Of a stretch of 61,348 nucleotides of DNA, positions 10,201 through 17,628 are shown in pieces. Origin of the DNA: Bacillota bacterium (GTDB lineage: Bacteria > Bacillota > Clostridia > Lachnospirales > Lachnospiraceae); NCBI GenBank assembly GCA_023423045.1, contig JAFAGA010000076.1:1-61348 (forward strand), given 5' to 3'. The notes under the pieces were generated by a model. The model was not told the origin of the DNA. It made no database searches and saw only the letters and a program-made list of their open reading frames with translations. A program made the translations under genes and the position numbers. The first letter of the stretch is position 1. The number at the start of each line of letters is the position of its first letter.

Positions 10201-10879
10201 TACAAACCATATGCTGGTACGGGCGTTTCTGACCTTTCATGCCTACCGGTATCTGGTACATGAGAGGGAGCTTCCCGGAGGGCTTTTCCTGATTATGAAG
10301 CGGGAGTTGAACTACGAGGAGAATGAGATCTGTCTCCTTGCCTGGTTAAAGCATAATGTACAAAATGAGGGGCTTACGGAAAGTGAGCTGGGCTTTATCG
10401 AGTATCAGCTGGACCGGCTGGAGAAAAAGGGCATTCTATTGCCCTTCCTTGCCAGATACGGCGATCGTGTGGTTCTGCCCCAGAGGCTGCAGGACAGATG
10501 CTTTATTACCCATATTGCGGATCCCGGGAGCCGGGTATATATCCATTACCGCCTTATGAAGCAGGAGAACCGGGAGTTTATTACACAGCGCATGCCCAAT
10601 GTCTTTTTGGGAATCCATGTGAAAGAGCTGGTTCTGTTTTATCATGAGACGTTGGAATATTATATAACCCAGGAGTATGAAGGAGAGGAGACCGTCACGG
10701 AAAACCTGTACGCCCAATATGAATGTGATACACCTGTGTCGGAAGATACCAAATATAATCATATCAACCGGATGCTGATGGCCATGGAGCTGGGAGAGGA
10801 GGACACCCTGCTGGAGCTGATGGAAGACTATATCAGGAAGGATTATCTGGCTGATGCCTGCTTTGGTCCTCTGAACTAA
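7295..10879 (+). CDS. Very large uncharacterised protein (DUF5717-like): Ig-like N-terminus plus helical repeats
   Basis: About 1,194 residues with no signal peptide or membrane span. The first 310 residues look like two beta-sandwich (Ig/PapD-like) domains: one around 15-115, with alternating strands ending GELTIPFSVRVEQ, and one around 195-305. From about 330 to the end it is helix-rich with TPR/solenoid character, many Tyr, Leu and Glu, and repeated helix pairs. From memory it matches the Pfam family DUF5717 found in Lachnospiraceae; I could not run a search. No catalytic motif is visible, so a scaffold role is inferred. It is first in a plus-strand set with an Hsp70-like protein. The start is not ATG-obvious: TTG at 7295 has GAGGTGAT just upstream; TTG 7280 or ATG 7307 are alternatives. 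Confidence 0.85.
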   Translation: MKEKMERFSKGDFEYEQPFICLSVEEIRIAVEAGKRHEGSFTVSNHKGRPMRGWVYSSNYLLQIADPSFEGEQSTICFTFQADYLKAGETIEGEISIASDCGELTIPFSVRVEQAYVTTSLGKIKDLFQFANLARTDWSEAKKVFRMEEFERIFLGNEERYRYIYRKLVKASSMSQAMEEFLIAVHKKSALRLEIDRTRAEYIVSASVHGMELRAREEISDKVVLTKDHWGYAEIRVSTDAPFLQLEQKLLWSDRFLGNTHPISYIIDPKKLRPGNNYGRIVIRCVYQTITVDVICRYETEGVKEAGSRRRGRLEAGFMDNYLGFRLNRIGLEQYIDEMQSLLKELPDREDIRARDLVKIHLAIVSGKGQPAREWLDRLRKPAPPGKGGEGSQVLEYCTFLYLECLYNKDEEMIREAAEKIRFYYENGHRKWQILWLLLNLDHSYSKLPGKKLADIREQYELGQRSPILYYEAVCVLNQEAVLLRDLQDFEIQAMNYGIRNFMVSKDLARQFIYLAGKRKTFQPVLFRSLVRLYDEDEDKEALSAICSLLIKGMKRGEKYFEWYRLGVEAQLRITELYEYYMYSISFNRTEAISQPVLLYFIYNSSLNDRKKAYLYANIIKYKDKQEPIYRSYLKRMEVFAAEMLKAHQISGDLAILYRELFAGNTLGSQLCRHLPYVMYRQEFYCDNPNIESIQVLHKELNLEESHILAEGRAQIDIFTDNAEILLVDKAGNRYLESIDYSLKPYLKPEDYESYCLEHSRHPMLLLHLFDRYQSHRIMNEEAAELRKQVLLIEGLAREYITDCHQALIEYYYENYNDELLEHYLNQINLHSLSSPNRAKYMEFMVVRKLYDRALAALDMFGFEVVTLNRLVKLCSGWMLTPEADRRNEIMVRLCYYVYSHGKYDEGILRYLLRYYEGSEKEMLKLWRAAGSFELEAHLLEERLLVRMLCTQSDNQDCFPVFGQYYREVTNHMLVRAFLTFHAYRYLVHERELPGGLFLIMKRELNYEENEICLLAWLKHNVQNEGLTESELGFIEYQLDRLEKKGILLPFLARYGDRVVLPQRLQDRCFITHIADPGSRVYIHYRLMKQENREFITQRMPNVFLGIHVKELVLFYHETLEYYITQEYEGEETVTENLYAQYECDTPVSEDTKYNHINRMLMAMELGEEDTLLELMEDYIRKDYLADACFGPLN

Positions 10880-10963
10880 GCAACGGTATTCACTGGTTTG
10901 ACTAAGCGGCAAGTTTGTGCTAACGCTCATATTTGCAGGCATTGAGAGCATGGGGGAATTAAA

Positions 10964-12229
10964 ATGGACACCACCAGAAAATTGATTGTTGGCTATGATT
11001 TATGTGAAGACTATTCGCAGCTGTGCTGCTACAGCTACAAATCCTTTGAGCCGGTTCCAATTCAGTACAAGGATGAGGAAGGGCTAATTCCAACCGCATT
11101 ATGTGTGCGGAAGGATAACGGGCAATGGCTGTTTGGCGAGGAAGCTGTTACCTGTGCCTCGGGTGGCCAGGGAATATTGATCGACTGCCTTCTGGACAAG
11201 CTGGCCAGGGGAGGCCAGGTGGAGGTATCCGGTCAAAGCTTTTCTGCAATTGCCCTGATGGAAAAGTATCTCCGTAAGACACTGACCTTGATCAAGGAGT
11301 ATTTTCCTGTAGAACCTATTACTCATATGGTTGTTACGGTCCGCAGCACCCAGCCTGCATTGACGGAGGGGATTTATGCAGCTCTGGAATTGTTGGGGCT
11401 GGAGAAGGACCGGGTGACGATAATGAGCCATGCAGGAGCATATCTGCACTATGCGCTGAGTCAGGATAAGGCTCTATGGCTTAATGATGTGGGATTGTTC
11501 GATTTTAGCAGGGAGGGGCTGCTCTATTACCAGATAAAGTTAAATCGCAGAAGCCGGCCGATGATAGCCGGGATCGCCAGGACTGACTGCAGTGAAACAC
11601 TGAATCATGCAATGCTGGAGAAACCGGAGAAGCAGGCATATATATTTGAGACCCTCGCTAATTCTCTGCTGCATAAGCAGCTGGTGACTACCCTGTATTT
11701 TACGGGACAGGGCTTTCAGGGGAAATGGGCAGAGGAGGTATTGGGGAGGCTCTGCGTCGGAAGGAGGGTTTTCCTTGGACAGAATCTGTTTACCAAGGGG
11801 GCCTGCTATGCTGCAAAGGAGCTTTCCGGAGAGAGCGGTCTGGAGGAGTTTATTTTGCTCCATGATGATATGATTACAAGCGATATTGGGATCAGGGTTT
11901 ATAAGGATACAAGATTCCAGGAGGTTTTGCTGGCAGAGGCGGGCAAGCCCTGGTATGAAATAAATAACAGCATTGAGATTATTTTGGAAGGGGGCCCGGA
12001 AGGTGGGGCGGAGCTGGAGATTGTCCGAAGGAATATTATGAACCGGGATATGATACGGGAGAAGCTGCAGCTGACCGGGCTTCCCAAGCGACCGGACAGG
12101 ATGACACGGCTGGAAGTGAGGCTTACCTTTCGGGACAGCTCTGGAGGAAAGCTATCTGTCAGCGACCTGGGCTTCGGTGAGTTTTATTCAGGTTCCGGGC
12201 TGATTACGGAATTTTCCATTGATCTATGA
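10964..12229 (+). CDS. Hsp70/actin-fold ATPase-like protein (DUF5716-like)
   Basis: The 421-residue protein has the order of motifs seen in Hsp70/actin nucleotide-binding domains. A phosphate-1-like strand IVGYDLCEDYS (8-18) replaces the usual G-I-D-L-G-T. WLFGEEA lies at 55-61. HMVVTVRS (121-128) is followed by VTIMSHAGAYLHYAL (151-165), resembling the Hsp70 V-I-T-V-P and N-E-P-T-A-A segments. A phosphate-2-like strand GLFDFSREGL (177-186) and an adenosine-like motif TLYFTGQGFQG (243-253) lead into GACYAAKEL (279-287). The glycines of phosphate-1 and the acidic residue of phosphate-2 are altered, so ATP hydrolysis is uncertain. The C-terminal 120 residues look beta-rich. It follows the DUF5717-like gene by 84 bases with a GGGGGAA site. 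From memory this is family DUF5716. Confidence 0.82.
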   Translation: MDTTRKLIVGYDLCEDYSQLCCYSYKSFEPVPIQYKDEEGLIPTALCVRKDNGQWLFGEEAVTCASGGQGILIDCLLDKLARGGQVEVSGQSFSAIALMEKYLRKTLTLIKEYFPVEPITHMVVTVRSTQPALTEGIYAALELLGLEKDRVTIMSHAGAYLHYALSQDKALWLNDVGLFDFSREGLLYYQIKLNRRSRPMIAGIARTDCSETLNHAMLEKPEKQAYIFETLANSLLHKQLVTTLYFTGQGFQGKWAEEVLGRLCVGRRVFLGQNLFTKGACYAAKELSGESGLEEFILLHDDMITSDIGIRVYKDTRFQEVLLAEAGKPWYEINNSIEIILEGGPEGGAELEIVRRNIMNRDMIREKLQLTGLPKRPDRMTRLEVRLTFRDSSGGKLSVSDLGFGEFYSGSGLITEFSIDL

Positions 12230-12497
12230 TAGAATAAAAGCGTAGTGAGCATGCTGCAAGCTTGCTTGCAAGTGTGCGATCGGAGCTGGAGATCATGAAC
12301 ACGGTTTATGTTCATGATAGAATGAAAGCGTAGTGAGCATGCTGCAAGCTTGCTTGCGAGTGTGCGATCGGAGCTGGAGATCATGAATATGGTTTATGTT
12401 CATGATAGAATGAAAGCGGAATGAGGAAATGCAAGCTTGCTTGCGGTTTCCGATTGGAGCAACAAGATCATGAACATGATTTTTGTTCATGATAGAA
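12228..12497 (+). repeat. Three tandem 88-bp structured repeats inside the DUF5717/DUF5716 locus
   Basis: Copies begin at 12228, 12316 and 12404 (88, 88 and 87 bp), with a 7-bp start of a fourth at 12491. The first starts on the stop codon of the Hsp70-like gene and the last ends 13 bases before the next ATG. Each unit can form two hairpins. The first is centred on GCAAGCTTGCTTGC (copy 1: 12249-12277). The second is formed by ATCATGAACA pairing with TGTTCATGAT across the junction (12292-12318). In copy 3 the outer stem of the first hairpin has a different sequence (GGAAAT with GTTTCC instead of GCATGCT with AGTGTGC) yet still pairs around a one-base bulge. That looks like selection on structure. 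Function unknown. Confidence 0.9.
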
Positions 12498-12510
12498 GAG
12501 GAGAGAATGC

Positions 12511-13341
12511 ATGAGCAAGCTGATATTGTGCAGCGGAGAAAGAACCGCAAAACCATATGGTTTCCCCTCAAGCGGCATACGTGTATATTCGATGGAGGAG
12601 CTTTGCTATTATCTGTTTCATCATATCTATCTGATTGAGGAGGAAATCTTTAAGGACGATTTGATCGACTGGATTCAAACCGAGCTGAAGCTGCCGGAAC
12701 GGGCGGAGAAGCTGAGGAAACTCAAGGAGCGGGGAGCGGATGCCAAGAGTATGGTCACGGTGGTTTTATGCAGTGCCGATTATTATACCGAGTATGAGAT
12801 AAAAACCCTGTTAAAGGAATTGGATGAAATAGCCGCTATGCCGGAGTTGAAAAAGAGCTGTCTGAAGGCGAAGAATTATCTGGATAAGCGGCAATACAGG
12901 GAAGCTTCTGCTGAATATGAAAGGCTGCTGACCAGTAAACAGGCGAAGGAGTTTACTCCGGAGGAATATGGGGATCTGCTTCACAATCTGGCGGTTGCCA
13001 GGCTCCATACCATCGGCCTTGGTGCGGCGGTCCCGCTTTTCGAACAGGCATATGTAAGAAACCGCAGGGAGGAGACGCTGAAGCAGCTTCTGCTTGCGCT
13101 TAAGATCCTGGACTGGGAGGAGCGATACCAGGAAAAGCTGGAGGAATATCAGGCGGAGGAAGCACTGCGGATAAGCCTGGAGAAAGCCTTGAAGGACAGG
13201 CAGGAAGAAGCAGCGGCATGCATTGCAATAGAAAAGATTGGAGAACTGAAACGGATGAAAACTCAGGGACGGCCGGAGGAGTATTATCACACTGCGGATC
13301 AGATGCTGGAAGGCTGGGTCGAAAAGATACGTCAGATATAG
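12511..13341 (+). CDS. Uncharacterised helical-repeat (TPR-like) protein of the Hsp70-like locus
   Basis: The 276-residue protein is soluble and mostly alpha-helical. Residues 1-100 form a conserved-looking N-terminal region (SSGIRVYSMEELCYYLFHHI). From about 105 to 230 come TPR-like helix pairs (CLKAKNYLDKRQYREASAEY, then DLLHNLAVARLHTIGLGAAV), followed by a charged coiled-coil stretch rich in Glu and Lys and a short C-terminal helix. I recognise no enzyme motif. It starts 13 bases after the tandem hairpin repeats with an AGAGGAGAG site. Its neighbours suggest it is a partner or adaptor of the Hsp70-like protein or the giant scaffold. Function unknown. Confidence 0.8.
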   Translation: MSKLILCSGERTAKPYGFPSSGIRVYSMEELCYYLFHHIYLIEEEIFKDDLIDWIQTELKLPERAEKLRKLKERGADAKSMVTVVLCSADYYTEYEIKTLLKELDEIAAMPELKKSCLKAKNYLDKRQYREASAEYERLLTSKQAKEFTPEEYGDLLHNLAVARLHTIGLGAAVPLFEQAYVRNRREETLKQLLLALKILDWEERYQEKLEEYQAEEALRISLEKALKDRQEEAAACIAIEKIGELKRMKTQGRPEEYYHTADQMLEGWVEKIRQI

Positions 13342-13444
13342 AGAGAAATAGAATTTGCAGGAGTCAAACAGAGGCAAAGAGCAGATGCCCTGTCCGGTGA
13401 GAGAAGAGCTATGAACAATATAACGGCACAGTGAGGATGAAGGA

Positions 13445-14659
13445 ATGGGATTGTTTGATCTATTTTCAAGAAAGAAAAGAACGGTACAGGAGGGGATGGA
13501 ACCTCAGGGGATAGCAAAGGAAGCGGAGGCAGCCTCCTTTGCCGAAAAAAGGGGTAAGGATTCTAAGCGGCCCGTCAGACTGAATTCCCATACCGAACGA
13601 ATGGGGTATATCAAAGAGAATTGTGAGATGATTCTGGAAAGCGACCGCCAAATCAGTGAGGCTAAGGTGGAATACCAGGCAGTCACCTCTTATCTGACGG
13701 ACATACAGAAGATTACGATGCTTTTGCCGGAACTGAGGGAAAATCTGGAGGAAGCAGCCCGCAAGATTATCAATCTGAGTAAGGAACGCAACAAGCTGCA
13801 GCGCAAGAGTTCTCTTTTGTCTGATCGCCAATATCAGCTGTATGAAGGGTTTGAGACACAGATACCCAAGGATCTGAAGACGCTTCGGGAAAGTGAGGAA
13901 TACCAGTCGGCAATTCAACAGGATATCCTGCATCTGGAGAGAGAAAGGGCCGCGCTGGACGAAGAGCAGGGGGAGATTATCAGCAAACAATCTTTTTTGA
14001 GAGGAATCGCGATTACAACCAGTGTAATCATAATAATTCTCTTCCTTGTGTTTGCCCTGTTGTCAAGCCATTCCAAGGCCAACTTCAGCGTACCCTTTCT
14101 AATGACGGTGCTGATGGGAATGGTATCGGCTTTCTATATCTTTATGGAAGCAAGAAAGAATTCAGGAAACGTCCGTCTGGTACAGATGAAACAGAACCGG
14201 CAGATTATGCTGATGAACAAGGTGAAAATCAAATCCGTGAATAATCGGAGTTATCTGGAGTATACCTATAGCAAATATATGGTTGAGAGTTATTCCCAGC
14301 TTAAGACCGCTTGGGAAGAATATGTACGGATGAAGGATGAGGCAAGGAGATACCAGAGCAATACGGAGCTGCTGGAGTTCTTTCATAGTGAATTGATTCA
14401 TGAGCTGAAAGGTATCGGGGTGGCGGATGCAGAGATCTGGATCTATCAGCCGTCCGCCATTCTTGATCCCAGGGAGATGGTGGAGGTTCGCCATCGTCTC
14501 AATGTCCGCCGTCAGAAACTGCGGGAGCGCATCGAGATGAATGACGGACAAAAGGATGAGATTCTGGAGGCTATCCGGCAGACGATGAAGAGCTATCCCG
14601 ACAGCCGGGAGGAAGCTGAAAAACTGCTGCGCAGGTATCAGATAGAGGTGAATTCATGA
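13445..14659 (+). CDS. Uncharacterised coiled-coil protein with a two-span membrane hairpin
   Basis: The 404-residue protein begins with a basic, low-complexity tail (MGLFDLFSRKKR), followed by a long coiled coil (about 55-180, Glu/Lys/Gln-rich). Two adjacent hydrophobic spans (about 187-207, IVIIILFLVFALLSS type, and about 214-234) are followed by a second coiled-coil region to the C-terminus. The topology predicts both coiled coils in the cytoplasm with a short external loop. It overlaps the next gene by four bases (ATGA), so the two are co-translated. It could anchor the upstream soluble proteins to the membrane; that is inference from order and topology only. The start has GAGGATGAAGGA just upstream. 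Confidence 0.82.
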   Translation: MGLFDLFSRKKRTVQEGMEPQGIAKEAEAASFAEKRGKDSKRPVRLNSHTERMGYIKENCEMILESDRQISEAKVEYQAVTSYLTDIQKITMLLPELRENLEEAARKIINLSKERNKLQRKSSLLSDRQYQLYEGFETQIPKDLKTLRESEEYQSAIQQDILHLERERAALDEEQGEIISKQSFLRGIAITTSVIIIILFLVFALLSSHSKANFSVPFLMTVLMGMVSAFYIFMEARKNSGNVRLVQMKQNRQIMLMNKVKIKSVNNRSYLEYTYSKYMVESYSQLKTAWEEYVRMKDEARRYQSNTELLEFFHSELIHELKGIGVADAEIWIYQPSAILDPREMVEVRHRLNVRRQKLRERIEMNDGQKDEILEAIRQTMKSYPDSREEAEKLLRRYQIEVNS

Positions 14660-14976
14660 AAAAGATCACCTATCATAAACTTATTCGCGATAAAATTCCG
14701 GAAATCATCGAAAAGGATGGAAAAATTGCTGTAACGAGTATTTTGTCTGATGAAGAATATATGGAAGCTCTGGATAAAAAACTGATGGAAGAAATAAAAG
14801 AGTATCAAGAAAGTAAGGATATCGAAGAGTTGGCGGATATCCTGGAAGTAATATATGCGATTGCCAAAGCTAAAAACAGATCAATTTGTGAATTAGAGGA
14901 TATAAGAAGAAACAAAGCAGATAAGCGGGGCTCATTTGATAGGAAGGTATTTCTAAAAGAAGTGATAGAAAATTAA
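14656..14976 (+). CDS. MazG/PRA-PH-like NTP pyrophosphohydrolase
   Basis: The 106-residue protein has the all-alpha NTP-pyrophosphatase signature: KLIRDKIPEIIE at the N-terminus, then EEIKEYQES (about 45-53) and EELADILEVIYAI (about 57-69), which carry the metal-binding acidic residues in E-x-x-E and E-x-x-D spacing. The family removes non-canonical or excess nucleotides; the plain phosphoribosyl-ATP hydrolase of histidine synthesis is a relative, but no his genes are near. The start codon overlaps the stop of the coiled-coil gene (ATGA) and has GAGGTGA before it. Codon use is more A/T-rich than upstream, so it may be a later addition to the locus. Confidence 0.82.
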   Translation: MKKITYHKLIRDKIPEIIEKDGKIAVTSILSDEEYMEALDKKLMEEIKEYQESKDIEELADILEVIYAIAKAKNRSICELEDIRRNKADKRGSFDRKVFLKEVIEN

Positions 14977-15034
14977 AGTCTGCAGGATAAAAATTAATAG
15001 TCTATCAGAGTGCTTTAATTTGTCAGGAGGAAGA

Positions 15035-15826
15035 ATGTCTAACAACAATTTTGATTACACCGGGGCATATCTGGATCAGTTAAGCGGGCTTATGTCCGAT
15101 AGCGATGATTTTAATACTATGGCACAGGAGCTCAATAAACTGACGGAAAGCTTAATTGCGAATCTGCCCAAACCCTCTCAGCAAATGATAGAAGAATATC
15201 AAAACGACATGGATGCCATGCTGTCGGTGGGGGAACGGTACCAGGAGAGATATGATGAGCTTGCCCGACAGATATCGGAGGATACGGTAAGGATAGAATA
15301 TGCCAGTGGGGGTGAGCTCCTGCACCGGGGATATCATTGTCCTTCACCGCTTCTTGACAAGCTTGTCGGAGGGTATAAGCGCGGAAGGAAAGTGCGGGAG
15401 CCAAAAGCCGGGACAAAATATTATTACAAATATTATTATGATGAGCACAACCGAATGCTCCGCTGCGATAAGTATGAAGGTAATCGATGCCTGGAGATTG
15501 AATTTATGATTAATGAGGACGATCATAGATATGGATTGTCCTTCTTGCCCGACTGCAATGCAATCAACCGGCTTTCTCTGGAGAAGTATTCTGCCATTGG
15601 TCTTTTGGGCAAGTATCTGACAGTCCTGCCTGATTTCTATACAGGTGAGCAAAACCATAGCATACATACTTCTGAAAAGTATGAGTACGATGAAAATAAT
15701 CAGATTGCCAAGGTCGTTTTTGTCAGCGGAGGAGTTCCCAAATTAAAACTTTTACAGGAGGAAATGTATACGGTTCTACGCGATGAGCACCAAGCGGTCG
15801 TGGGTTTTAAGGCAGATAAAATGTAA
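15035..15826 (+). CDS. Orphan protein with YD-like motifs, unknown function
   Basis: I do not recognise a family for this 263-residue soluble protein. The N-terminal 90 residues are helical and acidic. The middle has a Tyr-rich stretch KYYYKYYYDEHNRMLRCDKY and later EKYEYDENNQIAKVVFV, which look like the hairpins of YD/RHS repeats or the beta-sheets of immunity proteins in polymorphic toxin loci. No toxin gene is visible upstream. The start is set by AGGAGGAAGA immediately before ATG 15035; the frame is open to a TTG at 15020. Downstream is a 250-bp A/T-rich gap without a credible gene leading into the IS110 element. Confidence 0.65.
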   Translation: MSNNNFDYTGAYLDQLSGLMSDSDDFNTMAQELNKLTESLIANLPKPSQQMIEEYQNDMDAMLSVGERYQERYDELARQISEDTVRIEYASGGELLHRGYHCPSPLLDKLVGGYKRGRKVREPKAGTKYYYKYYYDEHNRMLRCDKYEGNRCLEIEFMINEDDHRYGLSFLPDCNAINRLSLEKYSAIGLLGKYLTVLPDFYTGEQNHSIHTSEKYEYDENNQIAKVVFVSGGVPKLKLLQEEMYTVLRDEHQAVVGFKADKM

Positions 15827-16075
15827 TAAGAAGGTAGATTAACGGCATTGATAATATAGACAATATAGAGAAGAATAGTGATAGTTTTATAGAAATGTTC
15901 CCCTTAGAATTTGATATTAATGGGGGAGGTAATCGGAAAGACCAGCCCAAAAATGCAGGGAGGATAAAAGTTTGAAACAAAGAAGTAGAGGGAAGCCGAT
16001 AAAAAAGAGTATAGTAAACAAGCCATTCACAAATTCAATTTTTGCGGATGACAGATAGACTATTGTGTATCGAAA

Positions 16076-17329
16076 TCAGGAGTTCACAACCGAATCATCA
16101 ATAATTGTGTATCCTCTTTTTCTGAAAAGTTCCAGAGCCTGTGACTTTGTCAAAATCTTAGCTTCATTGACGGGTCGATGTTCTAAAAATCCTTCCGGAT
16201 TATAAGACTCCAGCTTGCTTAAGACATTCCAGATAGCGGTCAGGAGCATCTTGCAGACAGCAATGATAGCTTTTTTATGTCCTCTGCGAGTTTTAATTCT
16301 GTGATACCTCTCTTTGAATTCTGGATGCTTTTTGGATTTCAGTAATGCATTTGCAATCTGAACAAGAAGAGGTTTCAAATAACAACCAGCACGAGAAATT
16401 CGTGTAGATTTTACTTTATGGGCACTCTGGTCGTTGCGAGGACAGCATCCAGCCCAGGAAACCAGGTTTTTTGATGACGGAAACACCGACATGTCGGGAC
16501 CAATCTCAGAAAGAATGGCAATAGCGGTCATCGGATTTTTATCTAACCCTGGGATCGTGTAAAGAAAATCTAAAACGGCGGAGAAGGGTTCTGCAAGCAG
16601 AAGTATCTCCTGCTCGATTTCCTGTCTGTGGGCTTCAAGCTCGTCGATGTGTGCGAGACATTGCCGGAGCTTGACAGCCTGCTCCGGGGAAATGGCACCA
16701 TCAACAGCTGCCTGTATTTCTTCCACTGGAGTTTTGCAGCGTCCATCGACAAAAGGTGAAACGTCAAAGCATTCACCCGGATGGTCGAGCATGTAGTTGG
16801 TGATAGATCTGGAAGATTTACCAAATACATCGCTGAAAACATCATCAAGCTTCAGATTTGAGACAGTAAGACAGTTCTGAGCACGGTTCTTTTCACCTGT
16901 CAGCATATTTGTCAGCTTAAAGCGGTAACGTATCAGGTCACGCAACTGACGAATCTCAGGAGAAGGGATAAAACTTGGTTTGATCATATCGCACATAAAA
17001 AGATCACAGATCCATTTGGCATCCTTGACATCGGTTTTATTTCCTTTTTGAGGCTTTGTATATTTCGGATGTGCAAGGGTAACAAAACAGGTCTTTTCAA
17101 GGATGTTGAAAACAGGAATCCAATACTTGCCGGAGGATTCCATACAGACTTCCGTACAGGAGTATTTAGCAAGCCAATCAGCTAATTCTCTTAGGCCTTT
17201 AGAAAAGGAAGAAAAACGAGCCTGTTTGTACTCTGTACGTCCATTTGTATCGGTAATACCGATGCAGGCATAGATCCAGGTTTTGTGGACATCAAGTCCA
17301 CAGCAGTTTTTACGAAAGATTTTAAACAT
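16076..17329 (-). CDS. IS110-family RNA-guided DEDD/serine recombinase (transposase)
   Basis: The 417-residue protein has the two IS110 domains. The RuvC-like N-terminal domain shows GLDVHK (Asp13), CMESSGKYW (Glu64) and GNKTDVKDAKW (Asp100 and Asp103), a complete DEDD set. The C-terminal Transposase_20 domain shows IPGLDKNPMTAIAILSEIG (259-277), SWAGCCPRNDQSAHKVKS (291-308) and RISRAGCYLKP (310-320), the region holding the catalytic serine. The length matches the family (about 320-440). An AGGAGG site 6 bases before ATG supports the start. The element looks intact and potentially active. IS110-family recombinases are known to use a bridge RNA from their own non-coding end to pair donor and target. 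Confidence 0.93.
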   Translation of the reverse strand: MFKIFRKNCCGLDVHKTWIYACIGITDTNGRTEYKQARFSSFSKGLRELADWLAKYSCTEVCMESSGKYWIPVFNILEKTCFVTLAHPKYTKPQKGNKTDVKDAKWICDLFMCDMIKPSFIPSPEIRQLRDLIRYRFKLTNMLTGEKNRAQNCLTVSNLKLDDVFSDVFGKSSRSITNYMLDHPGECFDVSPFVDGRCKTPVEEIQAAVDGAISPEQAVKLRQCLAHIDELEAHRQEIEQEILLLAEPFSAVLDFLYTIPGLDKNPMTAIAILSEIGPDMSVFPSSKNLVSWAGCCPRNDQSAHKVKSTRISRAGCYLKPLLVQIANALLKSKKHPEFKERYHRIKTRRGHKKAIIAVCKMLLTAIWNVLSKLESYNPEGFLEHRPVNEAKILTKSQALELFRKRGYTIIDDSVVNS

Positions 17330-17350
17330 AGAGTACCTCCTACAAAAAAA

Positions 17351-17615
17351 TTGTAGTGCTGGCAGGGACTGGTCATCCGGCGAAATCGAGTCAACTTCGG
17401 AAGAGATAAGTTTACGGGCTACTGTTTTGCTCCATTCATTGATGCCTTAACGGATGACCGACCTATATAACAATACGGGGTTGCCGCTATACAGCCTCGC
17501 CACTCACCTCCTCAGGTTCTGTAGTGTGCCAGCGACCTACAAGAGGAGAATAGCACAAAAAAGAACGAAAGGAAGATGGGAGTTGAAGGGTTTCATAACC
17601 CCATCGGTGCCTTTC
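17351..17615 (-). ncRNA. Candidate bridge RNA of the IS110 element
   Basis: Directly upstream of the recombinase on the same strand. Read 5' to 3' on the minus strand, a first stem-loop (17567-17615; GAAAGG with CCTTTC and GATGGG with CCCATC) comes first. A long-range stem then encloses the rest (TGCCAGC...CTACAA 17527-17542 with TTGTAG...GCTGGCA 17351-17364). Inside it sits another stem, GGTCATCCG (17371-17379) with CGGATGACC (17451-17459). A 5' stem-loop followed by large internal loops is the published bridge-RNA architecture. Exact ends and guide loops are not assigned. Confidence 0.6.
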
Positions 17616-17628
17616 GCAGAAAGGTGGA

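Noticed and set aside
12228..12497. CRISPR array
   Set aside because: The units are contiguous 88-bp repeats without variable spacers, and no cas genes are in the window.
12184..12571. Minus-strand open frames of 66 and 92 codons across the tandem repeats
   Set aside because: They exist only because the 88-bp units are repeated without stops in these frames; they have no ribosome site and run against two real genes.
15834..15986. Plus-strand frame before the IS element reading MFPLEFDINGGGNRKDQPKN
   Set aside because: It is short, lacks a ribosome site and resembles nothing I know; it could be a tail of a lost gene but cannot be supported.
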